Below, piece by piece: positions 7,952-17,085 of a stretch of 64,000 nt of DNA. Below the pieces are notes generated by a model, which worked only from the letters and a program-made list of their open reading frames with translations, was not told where the DNA came from and ran no database searches. Source of the stretch: Subtercola lobariae (GTDB taxonomy: Bacteria; Actinomycetota; Actinomycetes; Actinomycetales; Microbacteriaceae); the NCBI RefSeq assembly GCF_014640255.1, contig NZ_BMGP01000007.1, forward strand, positions 1-64,000. The letters run 5' to 3'. Position 1 is the stretch's first letter, and each line of letters opens with the position of its first letter. Both the position numbers and the translations under genes were made by a program.

Positions 7952-9130
7952 CTACTTCATGCCGATTGACGTGTCGATGAACTGGTTGGTGGCTATGTCT
8001 GCCGGTGTCAGCCCGGCCTTCACCGCCTTACCATTCGCCGCGTAAAGCGGGGTGTCGATGTCGATGATCTTCTGAACGCGAGCCGTGTCCATGTCTCCGA
8101 TGGTGGAGTTGTCACCGTTGCCGGCAAGCCCCTGGTCGGCCATGGTCTTGTCTGAGTAGTCGGCCATGCCCTGCGAGTAGACCCAGCCGGTGTTGAACTG
8201 GGTGACCAGGTTCAAAATCAGCGAGTTGACGGGCTCGGGGTTGGCGAAATAGTCGACCTCGGCCTGCTGCAGCACGGGAACCAGCTTGGTGAGGCAGCCA
8301 GAGAGGCTGGTCAGGTCGCCCGAACGAACCGAGACGGCCGAGGCGTAGACCGGGTAGCCGGCGTCGTTCAGCGTCTGGTAGTTCACGGCCTTGCCCCAAG
8401 CCGGCACCTCGTACTGGTACTGGTACGGCTCGGCGCTTGCGAAGCCCTGCTGGCCCGAGGCGCCCTGGTCGGCGACGAAGCTGGCGGGGGTGCCGTCATA
8501 GCTGCCGTCGACCTGGCTCTTGCTGAGGATGCCCGAGCTGGTCAGGTAATCCATGTAGGCCGAGCCGCCGAAGTAGCGGATGACTTTGCCCGGCTGCAGC
8601 TGCTTGCCGAGGTCGGCGATGGTCTTGACGTTCGGGTAGGTCGCCGGGTCCCACATGATCATGAGGGGCGTCTTGTCGAGCGGCGCGAAGACGGCCGTCG
8701 TGGGCTGGTCGGCCGAGAGCTGAACGGCTTCGTCGGTGGTGACGTAGCCGAGGGTGATGCTGTTGTCGGCGTACATCTGGCTGGTTACCGTCTGAAAACC
8801 GATGGCAGGGCCGCCCGAGCGGATCTCGACGTTGACGCCGGTGGGGGCGCCGTTTGCGTACAGCGGGCCGGAAACCGACTTCTTATTGGCGTCGATGACT
8901 GGGTTCGGGCCGAGCAGCTGGTATAGGTGGCCGTGCTCGGCTTCGGGGTTCCAGTCGGTTTGGATGACGACGGTGGCCGGGCAGCCTGCGGCGGCGAGGT
9001 CGACACCGCCGGCTGCTGCTGACGCGGCTGGGGTGCTGGTGGTTGAGCCGGAGCTACAGGCAGCGAGGGCCAACATGCTGATGACGGCGAGGCCGCTGGC
9101 GAAAGCGACCCTTTTTGTGCGTTTGTGCAT
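7952..9130 (-). CDS. ABC importer substrate-binding lipoprotein
   Basis: The 392-residue protein starts with a lipoprotein signal peptide whose lipobox LAAC puts the lipidated cysteine at residue 25. It is followed by a Ser/Thr/Ala-rich linker and a periplasmic-binding fold of the NMT1/THI5 (nitrate, sulfonate, pyrimidine precursor) type. The ATG at 9130 is preceded by AAGGAGAAGTA, so the longer upstream frame was rejected. It belongs with the permease and ATPase genes upstream. The likely ligand is a small nitrogen- or sulfur-containing organic molecule (inference from context). Confidence 0.85.
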   Translation of the reverse strand: MHKRTKRVAFASGLAVISMLALAACSSGSTTSTPAASAAAGGVDLAAAGCPATVVIQTDWNPEAEHGHLYQLLGPNPVIDANKKSVSGPLYANGAPTGVNVEIRSGGPAIGFQTVTSQMYADNSITLGYVTTDEAVQLSADQPTTAVFAPLDKTPLMIMWDPATYPNVKTIADLGKQLQPGKVIRYFGGSAYMDYLTSSGILSKSQVDGSYDGTPASFVADQGASGQQGFASAEPYQYQYEVPAWGKAVNYQTLNDAGYPVYASAVSVRSGDLTSLSGCLTKLVPVLQQAEVDYFANPEPVNSLILNLVTQFNTGWVYSQGMADYSDKTMADQGLAGNGDNSTIGDMDTARVQKIIDIDTPLYAANGKAVKAGLTPADIATNQFIDTSIGMK

Positions 9131-9283
9131 TACTTCTCCTTCGGGATGGGTGCAGGTGCGGAGCTGTTGGTGGAGGTGATGCGGGTGGTGCTTGTGGTGC
9201 TGTTTCGGGTGGTGCTGTGGAACATCCATGGGGCTGGCTGGGCTGGGCTGGGCTGTGCCAGCGGGCGGTGGCGAGGCGGCGGC
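9131..9283 (-). repeat. Intergenic stretch with GGGCT pentanucleotide repeats
   Basis: This 153-base gap between the permease and the substrate-binding protein contains four tandem GGGCT-type units near 9231-9256 and GGTGGTGCT-rich sequence. No gene was seen. It may allow the binding protein to be expressed at a different level from the membrane components, which is common in ABC operons (inference). Confidence 0.5.
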
Positions 9284-10171
9284 CTAGGTGAAGTCGTACC
9301 ACTTACCGACGGCGCGTCGACCGAGCAGGCCGAAGAGCCAGAACACGACCACGCCGAAGAGGGCTGCCGTGATGATCGTGGCGAAGAGCTGTTCGCCTTG
9401 CAGACGAGAGCTGTAGTTCGAGATCAGAATGCCGAGGCCCGGCGTGCCGCGGCGAAAGAACTGGTCGCCGACGATGGCGCCGACCACGGCGAGACCCGCC
9501 GAGATGCGCATACCTGCGAAGATGGCCGGCAGAGCCGCAGGAAGCGACAGCTTCAGCAGGGTGGTCGAGCGGCTCGCACCTTGCAGTGCGAAGAGTTCTT
9601 TATGGCCCTTGTCGACCGACTGCAAGCCGAACAGAGTGTTGTTGACCATCGGGAACAGCGCGATCATCACACAGACCAGTACCCGCGACTGAAATTCATA
9701 GCCGAACCAGAAGCCGATCAGTGGCACGAGAGCCAGAATCGGGATGCACTGCAGAATCACCGCGTAAGGAAACAGTGAGCGTTCGATCCATTTCGCCTGC
9801 GACATGGCGATCGCCCACACCACACCCAGCACGATGGCGATGGCCAGCCCGAGCATCGAAACGATGACGGTTTGGTACAGCGCCACGATCAAAGCGTTGA
9901 ACGACAGCGGGTCGATGAACCCCTTGATGATGATGTCTTGGGGCAGCGGCAGCAAGAACCGCAGGTGCGGGTCGAGCACAAAGAGGCTGATGAGATACCA
10001 GACGCCCACGATGACGAGAAAGACCAGCAGCGGCGGCAGCCAGCGGCCGAGGTTACTCTTCTTCGCGCGCGGCTTCGATACGGTGAGCGTTGCGGGCAGC
10101 TCGGGCGTGGGGTGCGCCTCGACGTTGCCTGTGTCGTCGGTCACGGTCGTTTCGTTCGAGATAGTGGTCAT
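9284..10171 (-). CDS. ABC importer permease (SsuC/TauC type)
   Basis: The 295-residue protein is a multi-spanning permease with about six hydrophobic helices. The cytoplasmic EAA-like loop lies in the segment LQGASRSTTLLKLSLPAALP, which contacts the ATPase. Its start overlaps the ATPase stop by four bases (ATGA). Together with the ATPase and lipoprotein genes it forms a complete importer of the nitrate/taurine/sulfonate/pyrimidine-precursor class. Confidence 0.88.
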   Translation of the reverse strand: MTTISNETTVTDDTGNVEAHPTPELPATLTVSKPRAKKSNLGRWLPPLLVFLVIVGVWYLISLFVLDPHLRFLLPLPQDIIIKGFIDPLSFNALIVALYQTVIVSMLGLAIAIVLGVVWAIAMSQAKWIERSLFPYAVILQCIPILALVPLIGFWFGYEFQSRVLVCVMIALFPMVNNTLFGLQSVDKGHKELFALQGASRSTTLLKLSLPAALPAIFAGMRISAGLAVVGAIVGDQFFRRGTPGLGILISNYSSRLQGEQLFATIITAALFGVVVFWLFGLLGRRAVGKWYDFT

Positions 10172-10953
10172 GAGTGGCCGTGTCCCTTCCGAAGGGCGTG
10201 CGAGACTTCGCCGACGAGAGCGGCGTACTCAGGGGTGAAGCGAATGTCGGGATCGCGCGGCTGGGCGAACGGTACGTCGAAGGTCTCGACGATCTTCCCC
10301 GGCCGGCCCGACATGACGACGACCTTGGTCGACATGTACACGGCTTCTGACACCGAGTGCGTGATGAACAGCCCTGCGAAGTTCTTCGCGTTGAACAGTT
10401 TGATCAGTTCGTCGTTCAGGCGCTCGCGGGTGATTTCGTCGAGAGCACCGAACGGCTCGTCGAACAAGAACAACTCGGGGTCGAGGGTGAGTGAGCGGGC
10501 GAGCGAGGCGCGCATCTTCATACCGCCCGACAGCGCCTTCGGCAGGTGCTTCTCGAAACCGTTCAAACCCACCAGGTCAATGGCCTCTTTCGCCTTGACC
10601 GAGCGGTCTTTCTTGCTCTCGCCGTGCAGTTCGGCCAGCAGCTCGACGTTCGCGGTGACGTTTCGCCACGGCAGCAGGGTCGCGTCTTGAAAGACGTAAC
10701 CGATGCGGTCAGTGCCGAGCTCGGCCGAGCCCTGCGATGCGGTTTCGAGCCCCGACGCGATGCGCAGCAGTGTGCTCTTGCCGCAGCCCGACGGGCCGAC
10801 GACGGTGACGAATTCGCCGCGTTTCACGACCAGATCGACGCCCTGCAGCGCGATCGTGCCGTCGGGAAAGGTCATCTCGACGTTCGAGAAATCGAGTAGC
10901 ACCTCGTTTGCCGGTGCCTGGGTGGCCGATGGTGCCGGTGCTGTGACAGTCAT
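10168..10953 (-). CDS. ABC importer ATP-binding protein (SsuB/TauB type)
   Basis: The 261-residue ATPase shows Walker A GPSGCGKST, Q-loop YVFQDATLLPW, signature LSGGMKMR, Walker B LFLFDEPFGALD and a switch histidine in FITHSV. The start chosen is the ATG at 10953, eight bases after the stop of the amidohydrolase gene; a longer frame would overlap that gene. It energises uptake by the adjacent permease. Confidence 0.9.
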   Translation of the reverse strand: MTVTAPAPSATQAPANEVLLDFSNVEMTFPDGTIALQGVDLVVKRGEFVTVVGPSGCGKSTLLRIASGLETASQGSAELGTDRIGYVFQDATLLPWRNVTANVELLAELHGESKKDRSVKAKEAIDLVGLNGFEKHLPKALSGGMKMRASLARSLTLDPELFLFDEPFGALDEITRERLNDELIKLFNAKNFAGLFITHSVSEAVYMSTKVVVMSGRPGKIVETFDVPFAQPRDPDIRFTPEYAALVGEVSHALRKGHGHS

Positions 10954-10960
10954 AACAGCG

Positions 10961-12322
10961 TTACCTCGTTTCGACGAGAGACGGGTGGTGCAGAAGGGAG
11001 GGCTCGGCGACGTCATACGACACCGAGCTCTGGGCAACGAGGTTGCCGGCGTGAATCACGTAGCGGTCTGCCGAAGCGTTCGCGATGACATCTGAGAGCG
11101 ACGAGCCCCGAACGGCGAGCAGCTCGGCAGCGGCTCCGACCTTCACGCCGGCCTCGGGCAGCGCCAGCACTTCGCGGGCGCCATCGCTCACGGCGGTGTA
11201 GGCCTCATCGAGCGTCAGGTGCCCTGCGGTCACGAGCAACGATGCGGTTTCGAGGGCGTCACTTCGGCCAACGGGGTTGAACGGGTCTCTGACGTTGTCT
11301 GCTCCGGCAGCGAAGCGGATGTTCGCATCGAGCAGCGCTCGGATCGCGGTCAACCCGCGAGGAGTGGCCACCGGATGCTCCCACCCCTGCAGGTACAGGT
11401 TGGTGATGGGAAGGCTGATGATGCCCACGTCTGAGCGCTTCACCTCGATGAGAACCTCGCTGAGCTCGGCTGCCTCGAGCGTGCCGAGCCGCACGCAGTG
11501 ACCGGCGCTGCGGTTGCGGTCGGCAGGCCAATCGCGCACCGAGAGCGAGAGCTCGCCGAGAGTCAGCGGGCCGCCGAGGCCTTCGTCGGTGTGAATGTCG
11601 ACGCCCACGCCTTTACGCTCGGCGATACGCAACAGGCGCTGCAGGTCGGCGCTGGGGTCGGGCGCGAGGTGCGGGGCTCCGCCCACGAGATCGACGCCGA
11701 GGTCGATGGCCGCCTCGATATCGGCGTCGGGAGAGTCGGAGTTCGCCAGAGCGACGAGTTCGATGTCGATGAGGCCCCGCAGGGCATCCCGAACCTCGAC
11801 GAGAGCCTTCACGCCACGAAGCGGTTCGTCGCCCAGAAGCACATCGACATGGCTGCGGATGGCGGTGGTGCCCTGCCGCAGCATCAGGAGCGCCGCTGCG
11901 TGGGCGCGTTCGGCGATGCTCTCGGTGGTCATGGCCTGGGCGTATTCGCGCCAAGCGACGATGGCCGAGACGAGGTCGCCCATGGGCGGGTTGATCGCAT
12001 CCCACGAGAGGGCTTTGTCGAGGTGGGCGTGCGGTTCGGCTGGAGCGGTGAGCAGTACGAAGCCGGTGAGATCGAGGGTACCGTCGGTGAGTGCCGGTGC
12101 TGGGGTGGCGTGGGTGGCCGAGGTGGTGAGGGCGCCCGGGATGCCCGTGGTGACGGTCGTGGCAGAGGCGGCAGTGGTGGGGGAGACGGCAGTGGTGGCA
12201 GAGGCCGCAGTGCTGGGGGAGACGGCCGTGACGATGCCGTTCTCGATGGTGACGTCGCAGGTCGAACCGTCGGGCAGGGTGGCATTCGTCAGGTGATGGA
12301 GGGCGACGGGCAAACGGCTCAC
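10961..12322 (-). CDS. CodA-like amidohydrolase (cytosine deaminase family)
   Basis: The 453-residue metal-dependent hydrolase has HAHLDKAL, RSHVDV, HTDEG, GHCVRLG, LPITNLYLQG and AAGADNVRDPF, the pattern of the cytosine deaminase branch. It probably deaminates or hydrolyses a heterocyclic ring; cytosine, isoguanine or another substrate cannot be separated. The GTG start at 12322 is fixed by AGGAGG seven bases upstream. An Ala/Thr-rich insertion near residues 45-80 contains two copies of an AVSPxTAASATT repeat. It is the first gene of the importer operon and diverges from the XRE-cupin regulator. Confidence 0.82.
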   Translation of the reverse strand: MSRLPVALHHLTNATLPDGSTCDVTIENGIVTAVSPSTAASATTAVSPTTAASATTVTTGIPGALTTSATHATPAPALTDGTLDLTGFVLLTAPAEPHAHLDKALSWDAINPPMGDLVSAIVAWREYAQAMTTESIAERAHAAALLMLRQGTTAIRSHVDVLLGDEPLRGVKALVEVRDALRGLIDIELVALANSDSPDADIEAAIDLGVDLVGGAPHLAPDPSADLQRLLRIAERKGVGVDIHTDEGLGGPLTLGELSLSVRDWPADRNRSAGHCVRLGTLEAAELSEVLIEVKRSDVGIISLPITNLYLQGWEHPVATPRGLTAIRALLDANIRFAAGADNVRDPFNPVGRSDALETASLLVTAGHLTLDEAYTAVSDGAREVLALPEAGVKVGAAAELLAVRGSSLSDVIANASADRYVIHAGNLVAQSSVSYDVAEPSLLHHPSLVETR

Positions 12323-12389
12323 GTGCTCGCCTCCTGAGATTGGTGAATAGTGATCGGTGGGGAATCGTCTCGACGCTGGGAGATCGTGC

Positions 12390-12461
12390 TGAAATGTTGA
12401 TGTGTTCAACATGTGAAAATCTACGTTCGGTGCGTTTCGGGCGTGTAACGCGAACATTTCA
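12390..12461. promoter_or_regulatory. Candidate operator pair in divergent promoter
   Basis: Between the divergent amidohydrolase and XRE-cupin genes lie TGAAATGTT (12390-12398) and its exact complement AACATTTCA (12453-12461). The first arm overlaps a separate palindrome TGTTGA-N5-TCAACA (12395-12411). This AT-rich symmetrical sequence in a GC-rich background is a plausible binding site for the neighbouring regulator (inference). Confidence 0.45.
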
Positions 12462-12561
12462 CTGTGTTAACCCTCAGCGACCTGGATTGCAGAATCGGTG
12501 GCAAGTGCGATTACTGTCTGTCGTGAGGCACTGGCCGAGCGAGCGTTGAAAGGAGGCCGAG

Positions 12562-13293
12562 ATGTCAGCAACAACCGAGGCGCTCGACCCGCAGACGCGC
12601 CAGCTGGGCGCCGCGATACGAGCCATGAGGCTCTCGAAGTCATTGACGCTCGTCGAATTAGCGCGGTTGGCGAACCTCTCGCACCCGTTTCTCTCGCAGC
12701 TCGAACGTGGGCACGCCAGGCCGAGCATGTCGTCGCTCGAACGCATCGCCCGGGCGCTCGAGACAAGCCAGCTCGATCTGCTCGCCGAAGGTGCCGGGGG
12801 CGGCCAGTCCGGCGCAGCTGAGGGGCTAGCGCACGCGGCAACGTCGACCGAGGCACGTGTTGCCACCAAGGTGCTCGCCGCCGAGGGCACTCGAGGGCCG
12901 TACGCCGAGGGCGAGGGCCGCCTGCTGGTGGATGCTCGGGCGAAGTTTCAGCCGATGGAATTTCGTGGGGCGAACGGGTCATTCGGCGACTTCTACCGGC
13001 ACGCCGAAGACGAATTCGTGACGGTCATCGAAGGTGACATCGTGGTTGATCTCGAGGTGGGCGGGTTGCACTCTCTCGCTGCTGGTGACTCGTTGTATTT
13101 CATCGGCGGCACGCCTCATCGGTGGCGTTCTTTCGACGGGTCGCCCTACCGCATGCTGATCGTGAAGCAGCGTTTCTTCGCGGGCGAGAACGGTGAGCCG
13201 CCCCATGTCACCCTGTGGAGCAGGGCCGCGACCGAGGCGAGTTTTGCGCCGATACCGTCTTTCGAGGCGAGCGCCGAAGCACCGAAGAAATGA
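12562..13293 (+). CDS. XRE-family regulator with C-terminal cupin
   Basis: The 243-residue protein has an N-terminal helix-turn-helix (about residues 14-68, with LTLVELARLANLSHPFLSQLE and RPSMSSLERIA). A short linker and a C-terminal cupin domain follow (HAEDEFVTVIEGDIVVDLE, AGDSLYFIGGTPHRW). This architecture is typical of local regulators of amine, amino-acid or purine catabolism that bind a small molecule in the cupin. AAAGGAGG precedes the ATG. It diverges from the importer operon and is followed after eight bases by the reductase gene, so it likely controls both. Confidence 0.88.
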   Translation: MSATTEALDPQTRQLGAAIRAMRLSKSLTLVELARLANLSHPFLSQLERGHARPSMSSLERIARALETSQLDLLAEGAGGGQSGAAEGLAHAATSTEARVATKVLAAEGTRGPYAEGEGRLLVDARAKFQPMEFRGANGSFGDFYRHAEDEFVTVIEGDIVVDLEVGGLHSLAAGDSLYFIGGTPHRWRSFDGSPYRMLIVKQRFFAGENGEPPHVTLWSRAATEASFAPIPSFEASAEAPKK

Positions 13294-13300
13294 GTGAGTT

Positions 13301-14266
13301 GTGAGCGTGCATCCGCTGCCCGAGTTCGACGTGGTCGTCAGAGAGGTGACAGCTGTCGCGAGCGACATCGTGGTGTTGACGCTCGTGCGGCCGGGCGGCG
13401 AGGAGTTGCCCGAGTGGATGCCCGGGGCACACCTCGATCTGGTGCTCGAGCCGGGGCTCGAGCGGCAGTATTCGCTGTGCTCTGACCCCGGAGATCGCTC
13501 GATGTGGCAGGTCGCGGTGTTGCGTGAGCCGGGTGGGCGCGGTGGTTCGGAGTTCGTGCACTCCCGCGTGGCGGTGGGGTCTGAGCTGATTGCGCGCGGG
13601 CCACTGAACCACTTCGCGTTCGATGCGGCTGAGAGTTATCTGTTTGTGGCGGGGGGAATCGGCATCACTCCGTTGCTGCCGATGATCGCTGCCGCCGATG
13701 CGGCCGGGGCTCAGTGGTCGCTCGCCTACGCGGGCAGATCGGCTGGGTCGATGGCCTTCGCGGCCGAGCTGAAGGCGGCTCACGGCGACCGGGTGACGGT
13801 GTATTCGAGCGAGGCCGGTGAGCGGCTGGCGCTCGACGGTTTGTTCGGGTCGGTCGCCGAGGGCACGCTGGTCTACTGTTGTGGGCCGGCCCGGCTGCTT
13901 GATGCCGCACTGGCGCTCGCCGATGAACTCCCTTCCGGCGTGGGGGCGTTGCGACTCGAGCGGTTCGAGGCCAAGGCGGCAGGTGAGCCTGTGTTCGCTG
14001 ACTCGTTCGAGGTCGAACTCGAGCTGAGCGGAATGACACTGACCGTTCCGCCCGAGCGAAGCATTCTCGAGGTGGTCGAAGAGGCCGGTGTGCTCGTGCT
14101 CTCGTCGTGCCGCGAGGGAACCTGCGGCACCTGCGAGACGCCCGTCGTTTCGGGCGACGTCGACCACCGCGACTCGGTGCTGACCCCCGAGGAGCAGGCC
14201 GACAACGAGGTGATGATGATCTGCGTCTCGCGGGCGGCGTGCCCGCGCTTGGTGTTAGAGCTGTAG
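13301..14266 (+). CDS. PDR/VanB-type ferredoxin reductase with 2Fe-2S domain
   Basis: The 321-residue protein has the order flavin domain (RQYSLCSDP), NAD domain (FVAGGIGITPLLPM, YCCGPARLL) and C-terminal plant-type 2Fe-2S domain (CREGTCGTCETPV with a later cysteine). Such proteins pass electrons from NAD(P)H to Rieske oxygenases or cytochrome P450s. No oxygenase is encoded in this window, so the partner is elsewhere or unconventional. The GTG start is eight bases after the regulator stop, implying co-transcription. Confidence 0.87.
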   Translation: MSVHPLPEFDVVVREVTAVASDIVVLTLVRPGGEELPEWMPGAHLDLVLEPGLERQYSLCSDPGDRSMWQVAVLREPGGRGGSEFVHSRVAVGSELIARGPLNHFAFDAAESYLFVAGGIGITPLLPMIAAADAAGAQWSLAYAGRSAGSMAFAAELKAAHGDRVTVYSSEAGERLALDGLFGSVAEGTLVYCCGPARLLDAALALADELPSGVGALRLERFEAKAAGEPVFADSFEVELELSGMTLTVPPERSILEVVEEAGVLVLSSCREGTCGTCETPVVSGDVDHRDSVLTPEEQADNEVMMICVSRAACPRLVLEL

Positions 14267-14462
14267 CGGTGTTTATTGGTGCGCCGCCGCCTCTGGGCCC
14301 ACGCCGGCTGGAGGCTCCGCGCGCCGCTTGCGGCGGGTGGAGTAGCCGGTGGGGACGGCGCACTGCTGGCAGAGGTTTGTGCGCGGGGGTAGTTGCGCCG
14401 GGTCTCGTCGAACGCGACGAGCGCGGTCGCCGCGTTCAGCTGATCCCGTTGTGCGCGGGACG
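14267..14462. other. Intergenic region between convergent genes
   Basis: This 196-base gap separates the convergent reductase and deaminase genes. It holds a hairpin-forming CTCGTCG-AACG-CGACGAG near 14403-14420 that may help terminate transcription. No gene was recognised. Confidence 0.4.
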
Positions 14463-15821
14463 TTAGCGGCGGCGGGCGGATAGGAGGGATTCTAGGTCGG
14501 TTGCTAGGGCGCGGTCGTCGAGGGGGTCGCCGCCGGTGGTGACGAGGTGGTAGTCGCGCACCACGATGCGGCCCGCCACGATGACGTGCTTGGGGCGGCG
14601 ACCGGGGTTCGCCCAGAGCAGGCCCGCCACGGGGTCTGCCACGGCGGCATCGGCCACGCCTGAGACGTCCCAGACGCAGACGTCGGCCGCGTCGCCGAGC
14701 GCGAGCGAGCCGAGTTCGGGGCGACCGAGGCCGAGAGCCGACCCCTTTGTGGCCATGCCGAGAATGTGGCGAGCGGCGATCGGCGGCCCGACCAACGGTG
14801 CGATCTGCATGGCGAGGCGAGCGTCGGCGAGCAGGTGGCCGGCGTCGTTGCTGCCGCCGCCGCTGGTGCCGAGGCCCATCGATATACCTGCAGCAGTAAG
14901 CGCTGCGACGGGAGCGATGCCCCAGCCCATCGGCAAGTCGCACGCAGGCGCGTGTGTGCCCGTCACGCCGGCAGCCGCGAGGCGCGAAATCTCGTCGTCG
15001 GTGACCGCACAGAGGTGCGCGAGTGTCACGTCGGGGGCGAGCCAGCCCCACTCGTCGAGCAGGTCGATGGGGCGACGGCCGTATTTGTCGAGTGCAATCG
15101 CCACGTCGACCTGCTCGTTGGCCTGAGTGCGTCGCCGCAGACCATACTTCGCCGCGAGCTCACCGAAAAGCGCGAAGGTCTTGCGGCTGTCGCTGTGCAC
15201 GCCGGCCGGGCCTATAGCGACCTGCAGCATGCCGTCTGAGCGGATGCCCTGCAGTGCGTTCGGCACCAGAGCGTTCATGATGCTCTCCGCCGACGCCGCG
15301 GCTGCCTCGGCATCGTCACGCGCAGATCCGCGCACGAAAACGAGTCGCGCGCCGAGTTCTATTGCAGCAGTCGCGGTGGCGGTCGCGATGGCCACGGTTT
15401 CGGCTGTCGACGCACCGGCCGGCCAGTTCAGATGGTGGTCGGCCACGGTCGTGACCCCTGAGAGCAGGCCCTCAGCGACGCCGACCCTGGCAGATGCGTA
15501 GGCCAGCTCTGGATCTATGCCCACGGCGGCATATGCCGCGGCCATGGTCGGCAGCCACGTCGCCATGGCGACTCCGCGCGTGCCGGGCAGGGTGCGAAAG
15601 GCGCTCTGCAGGAGGTGGTGGTGTGCGTTCACGAGGCCGGGGGTGACCACGCAGCCGCTTGCATCGAGCACGGCTGGCTCATCTCGCGCTGCGCCGGTGG
15701 AAGAGCCGCCGTGGTTCGGCCTGCTCGGCTCGACAACGACTCCCTGGTCGAGAAACAGGTCACCCGACGATTCTGTGGTTTCGTCGATGAACGTGGCGAC
15801 GGCGTTGCGGATGGTCAGCAT
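14463..15821 (-). CDS. 8-Oxoguanine deaminase-like amidohydrolase
   Basis: The 452-residue ATZ/TRZ-family hydrolase carries TPGLVNAHHHLLQS (metal-binding histidines), ADHHLN, THAPACDLPMGWG and a late GTSGGGSNDAGHL segment with the metal-binding aspartate. These fit the 8-oxoguanine/guanine deaminase group, which would feed urate or xanthine into the neighbouring pathway. Other ATZ/TRZ deaminases are possible. It lies between the reductase and xdhC genes, divergent from xdhC; no strong Shine-Dalgarno sequence is seen before the ATG. Confidence 0.75.
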   Translation of the reverse strand: MLTIRNAVATFIDETTESSGDLFLDQGVVVEPSRPNHGGSSTGAARDEPAVLDASGCVVTPGLVNAHHHLLQSAFRTLPGTRGVAMATWLPTMAAAYAAVGIDPELAYASARVGVAEGLLSGVTTVADHHLNWPAGASTAETVAIATATATAAIELGARLVFVRGSARDDAEAAAASAESIMNALVPNALQGIRSDGMLQVAIGPAGVHSDSRKTFALFGELAAKYGLRRRTQANEQVDVAIALDKYGRRPIDLLDEWGWLAPDVTLAHLCAVTDDEISRLAAAGVTGTHAPACDLPMGWGIAPVAALTAAGISMGLGTSGGGSNDAGHLLADARLAMQIAPLVGPPIAARHILGMATKGSALGLGRPELGSLALGDAADVCVWDVSGVADAAVADPVAGLLWANPGRRPKHVIVAGRIVVRDYHLVTTGGDPLDDRALATDLESLLSARRR

Positions 15822-15870
15822 GAGAGAGTTCTAACACGCAAATGTGTCAAGCTCGTGTCAGGAGGAGTGG

Positions 15871-17085
15871 ATGCTCGAACTAGCGGCTGAGCTATTGCAG
15901 CGTCTTGACTCCGGCCACAGCGTTGCCGTTGCAACCGTGACGCGCATCAACGGCAGTGCTCCCCGAACGCTCGGAACCGCGATGGCCCTCGACGACGAGG
16001 GCGCGGTGATCGGCAGCATTTCGGGCGGCTGCGTCGAAGGCGCGGTGTACGAGGCGTGCCTCGAGGTTCTGCACACCGGTGTCGCCGTACGGCACGAGTT
16101 CGGCTACTCAGACGACGATGCATTCGCCGTGGGGCTCGCCTGCGGCGGTCGAATCGACGTGGTGGTACAGCGCATCGTACCCGGCGAGCGGTGGCACGAC
16201 TGCGTACTTCGGGCCGAGTTCGTAGCGGCGGCTGCCGGGCAGCCGGCGGGCGTGGTGCTGGTGGTGGGTGCGCGGGCATTCGGCTCGATACTCGCCGCGG
16301 GTGCCGACTCTGTCGGTGGCGTTTTCACGCGTGGTGGGCCTGCGGATGGCGAGCGTACGGCCTTCGAACTCGCCGAATCGAGTCACAGAGACGAGCTGGG
16401 CGAGGAGATCACGCTTGGCACGGAGAGCGTTCGGCGAATTCAAGGGGAGTTGGCAGGGCGTGTTGCTGCCGGAAAAGGAGCGCTCACCGAGGTCGACTGC
16501 GAAGATGGGCCCGTGCAGGCGCTGTTCGTGGTGTCGGCCGCGGCGCCGCGCATGATCATTTTCGGCGCGGTCGATTTTTCGGGCGCGCTCGCCAGCGCGG
16601 CTGCCCTGCTGGGCTACCGGGTGACGATCTGCGACGCTCGGCCGGTGTTTGCTACAGCTCAGCGGTTTCCCGCAGCCGACGAGGTGGTGGTGGAGTGGCC
16701 ATCCACCTATCTCGCACGCACCGAGGTCGACGCGCGCACCGTGGTGTGTGTGCTCACGCACGACGACAAGTTCGACGTTCCGTTGCTCGAGGTCGCCTTG
16801 AACCTGCCCGTGGCGTACGTCGGAGCGATGGGTTCCCGTCGAACGCACGCTCGGCGGCTCGCAGCTCTGCGGCAGACTGTCGCCCCCGAGGCACTTTCGC
16901 GGCTGCACTCGCCGATCGGTCTCGACATCGGGGCGAGCACTCCTGAAGAAACCGCGGTCTCGATTCTGGCTGAGGTGCTTGCCGTGCGAAATGCTGCTTC
17001 GGCGGCACTGCTGACGAACACGAGCGGGCCGATTCACCGCCCGTTGCGCGAGCACTCCCCGGTACATGCCGACAGGGGCATATAG
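15871..17085 (+). CDS. xdhC: XdhC/CoxI-family molybdenum enzyme maturation factor
   Basis: The 404-residue protein combines an N-terminal XdhC/CoxI domain (GSAPRTLGTAMA, SGGCVEGAVY, GLACGGRIDV) and a C-terminal Rossmann domain (IFGAVDFSGALA, YVGAMGSRRTHARR, HSPIGLDIGASTPEETA). XdhC proteins bind molybdenum cofactor, promote its sulfuration and insert it into xanthine dehydrogenase. AGGAGG lies just before the ATG at 15871. The gene converges on the xanthine dehydrogenase gene rather than being in its operon. Confidence 0.9.
   Translation: MLELAAELLQRLDSGHSVAVATVTRINGSAPRTLGTAMALDDEGAVIGSISGGCVEGAVYEACLEVLHTGVAVRHEFGYSDDDAFAVGLACGGRIDVVVQRIVPGERWHDCVLRAEFVAAAAGQPAGVVLVVGARAFGSILAAGADSVGGVFTRGGPADGERTAFELAESSHRDELGEEITLGTESVRRIQGELAGRVAAGKGALTEVDCEDGPVQALFVVSAAAPRMIIFGAVDFSGALASAAALLGYRVTICDARPVFATAQRFPAADEVVVEWPSTYLARTEVDARTVVCVLTHDDKFDVPLLEVALNLPVAYVGAMGSRRTHARRLAALRQTVAPEALSRLHSPIGLDIGASTPEETAVSILAEVLAVRNAASAALLTNTSGPIHRPLREHSPVHADRGI

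Noticed and set aside
12467-12982. Minus-strand frames opposite the XRE-cupin gene.
   Set aside because: They are shadows of the regulator gene with Arg/Ser-rich translations and no ribosome-binding sites.
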